Assembly: GCF_027923465.1 (NCBI RefSeq)
Contig: NZ_BRLB01000017.1
Coordinates: forward strand, 1-64,000
Reading direction: 5' to 3'
DNA length: 64,000 nucleotides
Origin: Vallitalea longa
Lineage (GTDB): Bacteria > Bacillota > Clostridia > Lachnospirales > Vallitaleaceae
Position numbers and translations under genes: made by a program. Numbering within the stretch: the first letter of the stretch is position 1; the number at the start of each line of letters is the position of its first letter. The notes beneath the pieces were generated by a model that was not told the origin of the DNA, ran no database searches, and was given only the letters and a program-made list of their open reading frames with translations. This document shows positions 26,641-35,409 of this stretch, in pieces.

Positions 26641-28326
26641 CTAAGCAATATCATCTTTTATGTTAATAACTGTTCTATTAAGACCATAGAAAACACTATT
26701 TTCATATTTATCTATTCTAATAGTTGATGGAACAGACACTTTATCATCTATATTGAGTACTTTACCATCATTACTTATAACAACAGTTAAATCATCGCTT
26801 TTATTATTTATGAATATTTTTAATGTATTGTTCCTAGATAATTGTCTAATACTTACGTCGATAATACTAAAGATGTAATTAGTTAAGTTTGTAGATAAGT
26901 TTTCTCCTAGGATATATTTTTTTATAATATTTTTGGTATCTTTATTATAGTTAGTATTGTTCATTTCCACTGATAAATTTAATTCAGATGTAGCGTCAAT
27001 TAAAAAAATAGATTTACACGCTTTCTTATTTCTATAGTAATTAGCTATTGCTATCCACATAATAAAAGTTAAAATCTCTGCAAAAACAAAACCGAACCAG
27101 ATACCATTGAGTTCAAATAAAAGTCCGAATAGTAATACACCAATAAAAAGTGAGACTAAATTTCTAGACAAAACAATTATTGCTGCAAATTTTTCTTTAC
27201 CAGTAGATTGGTAATAATAGCTCATGATTACATTAATAGTCATTAATACAATCCCTATAGCATAAATACGAATTGCATATATGGAGCTTGTGATAATGCT
27301 ACTGTCTTTTATACCGAATAATACGATTAAAGCTTGTGGAAAAATCTCCAAAAATGCAATTACGATAAAACTAAATATAATACCAGTTTTCAAACCCTTC
27401 TTAATTATAATTAAGATATCAGTACTATTTTGTTCTCCATAACTGAAACTGACTAAAGGCTGTATAGTCTGACTTATACCTTCAAAAAGTGTCAATGAAA
27501 GTAGTGAGACATTATAAATAACAGTGTATGTAGCCATTCCTATAGTTCCAGACAATCTGAAAATAACATTATTGAGTACAAATAAAGCTATTGATTGGTA
27601 TATGAATGTTGTAGATGTACCAATACCAGTTTTAAATATTTTAATCAAATCTTTAACAGATAAGTAAAACTTGAATTTCAGTGTATTACTAGCAGTGAAG
27701 AAATGGGTGGACATAATTATAATGCTAACCACTTGAGATAACACAAGGGCAAGAGAAGCTCCTGCAACTCCCATTCCTAGAGGTCCTACAAATAAAAGGT
27801 CCAATATTATATTAAGTGCAATAGAAGTAAGCATTCCTGCCATCGCAAGCTTAGGCTTACCATCCATCCTTATAAAAAATGCAAAAATAACATTAATCAG
27901 AAACACTAATATACCCGCTATTATTATGATTCCATATGCCTTAGTATAATTGAAGACTTCTCCTCTAGAACCTAACGCATACATGATATCATCAATAAAA
28001 AACAATCCGAGACAAGTCATCAAAAGCCCAATAAAAACAACATAAGATATTACAAGACTAAAAACCTTACATGAAGATTCCTTTTTACCACTACCTAAAT
28101 AATGTCCCATGAGTGTAGTTCCACCAACAGCAAAAATAGCAGCTATTGTGTTGATGATAGTGAAAAGAGGTGCATTAAAAGTCATGGCAACAAGAGCATT
28201 TTCTCCTATCATATTGCCCAAAATTATAGTATCAGCAAAGGAACCTACTGATGAAACCAAATTGGTCAACATTGTTGGTATCAGTAGCTTGTAATATGCC
28301 TTAGAAATCAGTACATCATTTTTCAT
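26641..28326 (-). CDS. MATE-family transporter with extra C-terminal domain
   Basis: A 561-residue membrane protein. Residues about 1-440 form twelve helices of the MATE efflux family (LLIPTMLTNLVSSVGSFADT, LFTIINTIAAIFAVGG, MGVAGASLALVLSQ). The last 120 residues are soluble and end in LTVVISNDGKVLNIDD and YGLNRTVINIKDD, which loosely resemble the ATP-lid part of a GHKL (HATPase) domain, though no clear N-box is seen. Start set at ATG 28326, since GGAGAAA lies 8 bases upstream; an earlier in-frame start at 28344 lacks a site. Overlaps the previous gene by 11 bases. Likely exports the operon's product. Confidence 0.75.
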   Translation of the reverse strand: MKNDVLISKAYYKLLIPTMLTNLVSSVGSFADTIILGNMIGENALVAMTFNAPLFTIINTIAAIFAVGGTTLMGHYLGSGKKESSCKVFSLVISYVVFIGLLMTCLGLFFIDDIMYALGSRGEVFNYTKAYGIIIIAGILVFLINVIFAFFIRMDGKPKLAMAGMLTSIALNIILDLLFVGPLGMGVAGASLALVLSQVVSIIIMSTHFFTASNTLKFKFYLSVKDLIKIFKTGIGTSTTFIYQSIALFVLNNVIFRLSGTIGMATYTVIYNVSLLSLTLFEGISQTIQPLVSFSYGEQNSTDILIIIKKGLKTGIIFSFIVIAFLEIFPQALIVLFGIKDSSIITSSIYAIRIYAIGIVLMTINVIMSYYYQSTGKEKFAAIIVLSRNLVSLFIGVLLFGLLFELNGIWFGFVFAEILTFIMWIAIANYYRNKKACKSIFLIDATSELNLSVEMNNTNYNKDTKNIIKKYILGENLSTNLTNYIFSIIDVSIRQLSRNNTLKIFINNKSDDLTVVISNDGKVLNIDDKVSVPSTIRIDKYENSVFYGLNRTVINIKDDIA

Positions 28327-30799
28327 TAGTATTTCTCCTATCAACGACTAATCTTATTTTTCCTCCATATTCGCTTAATATAAAATCCTCTTTAGTGCAA
28401 TTTTTCACAAATATATTACCCATCTTCGACTTAATGACATCATCGATCTCATAATAATTTTCTCTTAAAATATGAATTATGTTAGTTCTATCCAGACTAT
28501 CATTAACACATATTGTCATCTCAGGTATACCATCGATACAATCTAAGATTATTTGAAGTTCTCCATTATAACCTAATTCTTTATATAAGATATCTTTAAT
28601 TTTTTTGGTATTAATGTAACTAGTAGCAAACCTTAATATATCTCCATATCTTCCTAGTAACTCAAATTTTGGGGTTAATCTACCACATTTACAAGGTTCC
28701 GTAATTAATCTAGCTAAATCTCCAATCTCATATCTATATATATTAAGTGAATCATCTGTTGAACTAATTATGACTCTTCCTACTTCACCATTCTCAGCTG
28801 GCTCATCGCAATCCATCTTTATAATCTCAAGATACTTGGAATCAGAATTCAAATGATGTTCATTATTAGTACAATACTCACAAGAATACCCGATGGTACC
28901 TAATTCGTTACAACCATAAACTAATGATTTAATTATCTTAATACCATATTTTTCTTTTAAAAGTTTGACTTGCTGTGGATAAAAATGTTCACCAGCATAA
29001 AAGATTTTATTAATATTATTATAATTAATTAATCTCTCACTCTGTTCATCAAACAACCTCATTAGATAAGTAGGCATGCCAACAAGAACATTTACATTAT
29101 TATTAATGATTTCATTAACTACAGAATCAAAATCATCTATAGCCGTCATTGGTAACTGTGTAACACCTAAATACTTTAATGATTCATATATACTTATAAA
29201 TCCTCCATATAGATGACCTGAATAAAATAGATTAATGCATATATCACTCTTAGGGTCCAATCCAGCTGCAAGCATAGCATTTCCTCCAGTTATATATGTA
29301 GTTTCTGCATCTTCATATTTATGAGGAGCATAGATAGACTTACCTGAGCTACCACCACTCTTTAACAATATATACCCTGGTTGTCCTTGGTAATCTGGAT
29401 GGTGAAAATCTTTTTTCTTCAAGATAGGTGTACCATCACAAAAAGGTTTACTATCTTGCGAAATAATCTCGGAGAAACTCATCATTGCTTTTGGTAATAC
29501 ATTAGATTCAATGCTAACTCTCTTAACATATTGTGAAAGAGCATATACTCCATCATGAGGCTCACCAATATAATCATCAAGCATAGAACCTGGATTTTTA
29601 ATACGAGTAATACCAGCTTTCAATAACTTATCAGTTAATGTGACTATTTCCTTGAGGTCACAAGCTAAAGCTACTGATTGCATATATGAGCGATATGGTC
29701 TTAGAGTTTTAACAATATCTTCTCTAACTAAAGGTTTAACGATAACTGTTCTATATAAAGGTGAAGCTGTTAGGTTATTATCAAAATCCACAAAAATCCT
29801 GAAATCATTGTCTGGAGAAATAAATACTTTCTTATCACCCATAATCTCACTCATTTTTTCAAGTAAAGTTACAGATGTAATTTCAGCAGTACTTAGATTT
29901 TGAATTTCACCAATAATGTATTTGGGAGATACAATTTCAAGAGCATTATATAATTTCTCTGCATAAGATATAAGTTCTTGTCTATCATTAGTATCAAAAT
30001 AGACTACTTGTGGGGAAGAACACGCTTGTTGATCATTAATACATATATCAATACATAGATTTTCTAATGCCTTTTTGGTAACTCCATCCTTGGTAAAATA
30101 TGCGATACTGATACGATGACCCCATTCAATAATTTTAGTATTACTAGATACCATTGACTTAACACCGTCTATAGCCTTATCTGATCCCCATACAGCAATT
30201 CCATCACAGAATGAAAATACCATTTTAAGAGATTCTTTTTCTTTAGATGATAATGGTAAAACATAATAATAAGGGCTTAGCTTATGCTCTATTTCACATA
30301 TGATTTCTACTAGCTTCATAACTATTTTTTCTGTATTGCTAGCAGGTTTTATAATATTGATATTACCTGTTATAAGCCCTTCAACAGAACTAAAAAAGGG
30401 TAATAAAGCATCATTAGAGCTTGTAACATGACCTAATACTCCAAGAGGCTGCCATCTTTCAAAAACATTTTCATTTGGACTTATCCTTTTGGTTATACAG
30501 AATTTATTTCCTAATTCTCTTGAAACTTTGCGGTTAAGTGCTTCTTTATTCAAGATAGAATAAGCTTCTTCTTTAGTCAGTTTAGCCTGTTCTTCACTAA
30601 GTCCATATTCCAGAAGTTCTGGCATCAATAGATGTTTATCATTAATTAACATTGCACCTAATTTATCTAAAGCATCAATAATTGTTGAGTACTTCACATT
30701 GCATTTATCTAAATCTTCTATAAGATAATCATCTACTTTGCTTAAAACATCAGATATATTACAGTTTTTTTCTAATTTACCTCTAATAATATAATCCAT
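28316..30799 (-). CDS. LuxC-type acyl reductase fused to PaaK-like ligase
   Basis: An 827-residue two-domain enzyme. Residues 1-435 are a LuxC-family, aldehyde-dehydrogenase-like acyl reductase: PLGVLGHVTSSNDALLPFF (118-136), IIKPAS (149-154), AVWGSDKAIDGVK (202-214) and the active-site Cys260 in DQQACSSPQ. Residues about 450-827 are an adenylate-forming domain with loop LLKSGGSSGKS (478-487), a YAGEHFYPQQ motif, a zinc-like CxC/CxxC cluster (YSCEYC, PCKCG) and a terminal GGKIRLVVD Lys motif. In bioluminescent bacteria LuxC reduces a LuxE-bound acyl thioester to aldehyde; fusion to a ligase suggests substrate channelling. No luciferase genes are near. Good GGAG site before the ATG. Confidence 0.8.
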   Translation of the reverse strand: MDYIIRGKLEKNCNISDVLSKVDDYLIEDLDKCNVKYSTIIDALDKLGAMLINDKHLLMPELLEYGLSEEQAKLTKEEAYSILNKEALNRKVSRELGNKFCITKRISPNENVFERWQPLGVLGHVTSSNDALLPFFSSVEGLITGNINIIKPASNTEKIVMKLVEIICEIEHKLSPYYYVLPLSSKEKESLKMVFSFCDGIAVWGSDKAIDGVKSMVSSNTKIIEWGHRISIAYFTKDGVTKKALENLCIDICINDQQACSSPQVVYFDTNDRQELISYAEKLYNALEIVSPKYIIGEIQNLSTAEITSVTLLEKMSEIMGDKKVFISPDNDFRIFVDFDNNLTASPLYRTVIVKPLVREDIVKTLRPYRSYMQSVALACDLKEIVTLTDKLLKAGITRIKNPGSMLDDYIGEPHDGVYALSQYVKRVSIESNVLPKAMMSFSEIISQDSKPFCDGTPILKKKDFHHPDYQGQPGYILLKSGGSSGKSIYAPHKYEDAETTYITGGNAMLAAGLDPKSDICINLFYSGHLYGGFISIYESLKYLGVTQLPMTAIDDFDSVVNEIINNNVNVLVGMPTYLMRLFDEQSERLINYNNINKIFYAGEHFYPQQVKLLKEKYGIKIIKSLVYGCNELGTIGYSCEYCTNNEHHLNSDSKYLEIIKMDCDEPAENGEVGRVIISSTDDSLNIYRYEIGDLARLITEPCKCGRLTPKFELLGRYGDILRFATSYINTKKIKDILYKELGYNGELQIILDCIDGIPEMTICVNDSLDRTNIIHILRENYYEIDDVIKSKMGNIFVKNCTKEDFILSEYGGKIRLVVDRRNTNEK

Positions 30800-30809
30800 T
30801 ATTCCACTC

Positions 30810-31925
30810 CTATCTTTTTAATAATTCACTAGCAGTAATTGCACAGCTCTTTGCAACACTAGTACCAGCCCTACCTAGAATTTCCATATAAGGTGTATTA
30901 ATACCACAACCACAATCTTCTGCTGGATGCATTACAGCCATATCTCCCATTAGTACAGAAATCGCTGGAACACTTAGCAAATGTGGGGTAATGAAATTAG
31001 CAAAACCTACTTCACCAAAGGGAAGTGGTTCTAGAGTTTTGAAGTCACGAATAAACATTCTGCTATAAATGGGAATGTGAAAATGATGATTTTTACATTC
31101 AAAATATGGAACAGAATGTTCAGTTGAACCATAACCATCTCTACAATTTTCTTGTGGTACACCAAGCATTTCTTCACACAAATTATATAATTCATATTTT
31201 CCTATCTGCTTATCAGCATAACCTTTCCAGCCGCCGCCAAGCATCATTATTGATTTCGTATTAAGTTTAAGCGGTCTCATGTTAAGATCTTGCATTTGTT
31301 TAAGTGTAAAATATAAGAACGATGGGAAACCGAATATTCTTACAGGTAACCCCTGTTCTTCATATTCATATAGCTTGTTAATAACTCCAAAAACGTCAAA
31401 ATCATGTCCATGTCCATTATATTTAAGGGCAAAGAATTTATCATTGACAGGTGCGTACTGCATAAGTCCCTCATCAGTTTTCGCAGTTCCTAACTTACTA
31501 CCCTTAGTTGGCTCATATGTATAAAGAATATAATTTGTTTTTTCATTAGATAAAAAACCATAATATTTAATCATATTTCTAATCATAGATTGTCCAAAAT
31601 CCCAGCTAGGTTTATCGAAGAACATTTGACTTTTTTGTCCTGCTGTTCCCGAACTTGTTACATGAACGAAAATTTTATCTCTATCAACTGACAAAGATTC
31701 ATAAGTTTTGAAGAAATTTGCTGGAATACATGGAATTTTTATTAGATCTTCTTCCGTCTTAATATCAGAAGTTTTGAAATTGTTTTCATCTAACAACTTT
31801 TTAAAAAATACATTGTTTTGTGCATGATGCTCTAACACCTCTATTATTGCGTTAATAAAGATTTTACTTGTCCCATTTTGATCATATACTTTTTCATAAA
31901 ATTCTAACCTTTCTCTATTAATCAT
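30810..31925 (-). CDS. LuxE-family acyl-protein synthetase
   Basis: A 371-residue adenylating enzyme. The P-loop is VTSSGTAGQKSQMFFDKPS near residue 92, followed by the family stretch LGGGWKGYADKQI, GYGSTEHSVPYFEC and PHLLSVPAISVLMGD. The C-terminus reads GRAGTSVAKSCAITASELL; its Cys361 sits where LuxE of luminous bacteria carries the Cys that accepts the acyl group, so the acyl-enzyme chemistry is probably conserved (inference). Start set at ATG 31925, because GGAGG is 8 bases upstream; an in-frame ATG 15 codons earlier lacks a site. First gene of the operon; 10 bases separate it from the LuxC fusion. Confidence 0.82.
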   Translation of the reverse strand: MINRERLEFYEKVYDQNGTSKIFINAIIEVLEHHAQNNVFFKKLLDENNFKTSDIKTEEDLIKIPCIPANFFKTYESLSVDRDKIFVHVTSSGTAGQKSQMFFDKPSWDFGQSMIRNMIKYYGFLSNEKTNYILYTYEPTKGSKLGTAKTDEGLMQYAPVNDKFFALKYNGHGHDFDVFGVINKLYEYEEQGLPVRIFGFPSFLYFTLKQMQDLNMRPLKLNTKSIMMLGGGWKGYADKQIGKYELYNLCEEMLGVPQENCRDGYGSTEHSVPYFECKNHHFHIPIYSRMFIRDFKTLEPLPFGEVGFANFITPHLLSVPAISVLMGDMAVMHPAEDCGCGINTPYMEILGRAGTSVAKSCAITASELLKR

Positions 31926-32314
31926 AATATCCTCCATATAAAATTGTTTTGTATACAATAATACTTTCAATTAACTTACATTTATACTTAAAATACAATA
32001 GTGAAAATAATTAAAAATATATGAATATACTACTACAATATCAAACAAAAATCCATTAATTATTATTTTAAATTATTGAAAATACAAAAAATCGACATTT
32101 ATTTTATAGAAAAGTATTAGATAATTAATTAAATAAAGTTTTTCATATAACTTGATTACTTTATTATAGTAAAATGATAAATTAAGAATTAATATTGGTA
32201 TGGCTTTATGTTTTTAGTTAATAACATAAAGAAGATTGAGCAGCTGTTGTATTAAAAAAGAGAATATACTTGTTAATTATATCTATTGTATCTTAATCTA
32301 CCCTAATTTTGAAA

Positions 32315-32392
32315 TCACCTACTTTCTGAATCACTACTGAATATTCTTATTATAAACGCTAGTACAATGATAAAGGCAACATACATATCCAT
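32315..32392 (-). CDS. Candidate 25-residue membrane peptide
   Basis: A short reading frame too small for automatic calling: AAGGAGGG ten bases before ATG 32392, then one hydrophobic helix (YVAFIIVLAFIIRIF) and a polar tail SSDSESR. The pattern is like holin-like or Fst-type type I toxin peptides, but no family can be proven. It is the only coding candidate in the 665-base gap between the two large operons (31926-32590); the gap also holds an imperfect hairpin near 32420-32455 upstream of it and a shared terminator. Confidence 0.4.
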   Translation of the reverse strand: MDMYVAFIIVLAFIIRIFSSDSESR

Positions 32393-32483
32393 ATATCTAA
32401 TACCCTCCTTGATTATTACGCAAATCGGATTTTCATCTACATGTAAAAACCCGCTTTGCTTGACACGTTCTTAGAAGACAAAA

Positions 32484-32522
32484 AATGAGCCTTATGAAAG
32501 CAATTCACTTTCAAGGCTCATT
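32484..32522 (-). terminator. Terminator of the glycan operon
   Basis: AATGAGCC (32484-32491) pairs with GGCTCATT (32515-32522); an inner GAAAG/CTTTC extends the stem. Leftward it is followed by a T-run, just past the last gene of the large glycan operon. Confidence 0.85.
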
Positions 32523-32590
32523 ACATTTAGCTATTTACTATAAACCTACTTACTACTTTTTATAAGATTCATTTTTTTGATATTAACACA

Positions 32591-33862
32591 TTACCTATTT
32601 ATATATTTTTCCATATCCATTACATACACTCTTCTTGTACCACCTTCATAGGCATTAAATGCAACATATCTATTTGTCCTATCCCATGCTGGATGAGGAT
32701 CAACACGCAATGCCATATTCTTGGATTGATATGGAGTTCTAACATTAATACGAAGAAGCTCTTCTTCGTCTCCTGATTCAAGATATACCAGTCTTAATGG
32801 CGCTGTTCCATCCCCATAAGCAAGTTCCTCATGAGCATAAACATCAGTAATTAAAAATTTACCATTTGGATGGACTGTAGGATGACCAGAACCAGTAACA
32901 TCCCAAAACATAGGTTCTATGTTCTTCCCATCAAGTGTAGCTGTAGCGAATAACATCTTGCCCCAATCTTTTACAAGATTCATAGTTAATAACTCTTCAC
33001 TTGGATGCCATGTAGTATGATGTCCACGATTAATCCAATGCTCTTCTGGAATAGATGCTTGTAGATTGCTACCATCTCTATTACAAGTAAAAATAATAAA
33101 TCTTATTTCTGGTTTACCAATAGCACTTTTACAATTATGAAGTTCTTTTGGAATCCACCTTGTAGAGAACATTATTTTTTTTCCTGATGGACTATACTTT
33201 GAATGAAATAAATAACATTCTCCGTCTTTTTTCTCTTCAATATATTCTTTTGAATAACAAGTCTCAAAAATTTCTTTCATTGAAAGAAGTAATTTTGCTT
33301 TACCAGTTCTCGTATCTGTTATAAATAGTCCCTCATCTTCTGAAATAATCGATACTGTCTTAGTTAATTCTTCTGGAATAAGAACACCATATCCTGGCTG
33401 TGTACGCCACTTACATGAAGGATTACCCGTACATGCTTCAAGACCATCAGGTGATACATGATATACTCCTATTTCCAATCTAGTTTTTTCACCGGTTTTC
33501 CAGTTTAGTTTAATACCATAATATTCCCAAGTTTGAGGGTCAACGTCATTATAAATAACTAAATCATCATTCTCTCCCCAGTTAATATTAGCACCTAATT
33601 GATCTTCAAATCCATGAGACTCTGCAACAACTTTCTCAATACCTTCTTGCAAATCAACAATAACGATTTCCCCTTTATCACCAGGTTTAGGTATATCTGT
33701 TTCATCAGGCAATCTAAATAATGCCATATATCTTCCTGATGGACTAAAAGGTGAAGTATCAAAAAATCTATGTAGAATACGGCCTTCACCTGGAGTAACA
33801 CAATACACTGGCACTTTAGGTTCGAATTTTTCATATCTTGGGAATTTTTTACTGATTATCAT
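32591..33862 (-). CDS. Cytosolic beta-propeller protein, oligouronide lyase-like
   Basis: A 423-residue protein without signal peptide, built of TolB/WD-like blades (FSPSGRYMALFRL, YSPSGKKIMFSTRW, HPNGKFLITDVY, AWDRTNRYVAFNAYEGG). His-rich blade tips, RGHHTTWHPSEE, GSGHPTVHPNGK and RVDPHPAWD, resemble the metal-binding face of oligogalacturonate lyases (PL22). Ulvan lyases of families PL24 and PL25 are also propellers, so an intracellular lyase acting on unsaturated or uronate-containing oligosaccharides is plausible. The exact family is uncertain. Last gene of the large leftward operon; GGAG precedes the ATG. Confidence 0.55.
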   Translation of the reverse strand: MIISKKFPRYEKFEPKVPVYCVTPGEGRILHRFFDTSPFSPSGRYMALFRLPDETDIPKPGDKGEIVIVDLQEGIEKVVAESHGFEDQLGANINWGENDDLVIYNDVDPQTWEYYGIKLNWKTGEKTRLEIGVYHVSPDGLEACTGNPSCKWRTQPGYGVLIPEELTKTVSIISEDEGLFITDTRTGKAKLLLSMKEIFETCYSKEYIEEKKDGECYLFHSKYSPSGKKIMFSTRWIPKELHNCKSAIGKPEIRFIIFTCNRDGSNLQASIPEEHWINRGHHTTWHPSEELLTMNLVKDWGKMLFATATLDGKNIEPMFWDVTGSGHPTVHPNGKFLITDVYAHEELAYGDGTAPLRLVYLESGDEEELLRINVRTPYQSKNMALRVDPHPAWDRTNRYVAFNAYEGGTRRVYVMDMEKYINR

Positions 33863-33891
33863 TTAACTATTCTCCTTATCTATTTAATGTC

Positions 33892-35343
33892 TTATTTTAC
33901 TCTTAATTGGCTATAGTTCTCTAAAAAATCTTCATAAACATTTGCACTAACTTCCAACATATCTTCTGTATTCTTCATATGCTCTCTTATTCTATCGACC
34001 ATATTGATAATAATTGATCTATACTTTTTTTCAAATATTAAATTATTTTGCTCCCCAACATCTTCCCCTAAATCATATAATTCAAGGAAAACCTCATCTT
34101 TAAAAATATCTATAATTAACTTATAGTTTTCCATAATAGCACAACGTTGGAAATTACCCCTAGCACCATTACCATCAAACTGAATATAAATCATTTCTCT
34201 ATCAATTGGCTCTTCTGCTATTGCCGTCATTAAAGAAACTCCTGATAAATCCTTAGGTGGTTCTATCTTCAAATATTCACACAATGTAGGTAATACATCT
34301 ACCGCACTAACTACTTCATCAATCTCTTTTCCCTTACAATCCACACCTGATGGAAATTTCATTAATAGTGGTATTCTAACTGATTCCTCATACATACACA
34401 TTTTTTGCCATAAGGAATGTGACCCTAACATCTCACCATGATCACTGGTAAAAATAATCAAGGTTTCATCATATATACCTTGAACCTTAAGTTCATCAAT
34501 AATCATTCCAACACAATGGTCAAGCAACGAAACTAACCCTTTATAGACTGGCCAAATATCTTTCCAATCTTCTCTTGTATATCGACTCCCCAGTATACCC
34601 GTAAGATTGTACATTTGAAGTGGTGACTGATCCGCATTCCATTTGCCTACATTTTCAGGCACATCAACTTCCTTGTACATAGAATACCAAGGTTCCGGTA
34701 TATCCAATGGTGGGTGTGGTGCTAAAAACATTGCATTAAGTAACAAAGGTTTACTTTTATCTCTTTTCCTGATTGCTTTTACCGCCGAATTGGCAAAGTA
34801 TCCATCAAAAAAGGTATCAAATCCCTCTTTATAACATCCAGTCTTTGGAATAGAATAATCTTTTACTCTTGTAAATTTTCCAAGAGTCATTTCAGCAACT
34901 CTACCTCTAAAATTCGGTCCACCAGGTCTTTGTTTATTATGATCTTTTAAATATTTATCATATGTAGCACTTGTAGCTATCCAATTGGTTTTGGAATTGG
35001 GATCGTTCTCCATTTTTCCCCCTTCGGTATAAAGGTGTTGTTTTCCTGCATGCCAACTATCCCATTCTCTTTCCATCATTCTATATAAATTAGGTACATC
35101 TTTATTTACATCGCCGTGGTGTGCATCTAGACTAAACCATGGATTTATAAGACTCCCATTAATGTTAGGATATTTTCCTGTGAAAAATGCGCCTCTTGCA
35201 GGTACACATAACGGAGAGGCACAATATGCTCTATTAAACTTCACACCTTCATTAGCAATCTGAGTGATATTCGGTGTATCTTCTCCCAACATATCAGCCC
35301 TCAATTGATCCGCCATAATTACCACTACATTTGTCTTACTCAA
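33892..35343 (-). CDS. Cys-type sulfatase (S1 family)
   Basis: A 483-residue arylsulfatase-fold enzyme without signal peptide. The formylglycine precursor is Cys46 in SPLCVPARGAFFTGKYP, metal ligand Asp in VIMADQLRAD, and the second metal site in FTSDHGEMLGSH. Cys-type sulfatases need a maturase (anSME in anaerobes), not found in the window. It should remove sulfate esters from imported oligosaccharides. Start appears to be TTG (35343) with GGAG about ten bases upstream. 66 bases after the rhamnosidase gene in the same operon. Confidence 0.9.
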   Translation of the reverse strand: MSKTNVVVIMADQLRADMLGEDTPNITQIANEGVKFNRAYCASPLCVPARGAFFTGKYPNINGSLINPWFSLDAHHGDVNKDVPNLYRMMEREWDSWHAGKQHLYTEGGKMENDPNSKTNWIATSATYDKYLKDHNKQRPGGPNFRGRVAEMTLGKFTRVKDYSIPKTGCYKEGFDTFFDGYFANSAVKAIRKRDKSKPLLLNAMFLAPHPPLDIPEPWYSMYKEVDVPENVGKWNADQSPLQMYNLTGILGSRYTREDWKDIWPVYKGLVSLLDHCVGMIIDELKVQGIYDETLIIFTSDHGEMLGSHSLWQKMCMYEESVRIPLLMKFPSGVDCKGKEIDEVVSAVDVLPTLCEYLKIEPPKDLSGVSLMTAIAEEPIDREMIYIQFDGNGARGNFQRCAIMENYKLIIDIFKDEVFLELYDLGEDVGEQNNLIFEKKYRSIIINMVDRIREHMKNTEDMLEVSANVYEDFLENYSQLRVK

Positions 35344-35409
35344 AATTATTCATCTCCATTTATACTTTATATAATGAAATACATTATATAGTTAATTGAA
35401 TACAAAAAT

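Noticed and set aside
24192-31925. A bioluminescence (lux) operon.
   Set aside because: LuxC and LuxE homologues are present, but there are no LuxA/LuxB, LuxD or flavin reductase genes and the host appears anaerobic.
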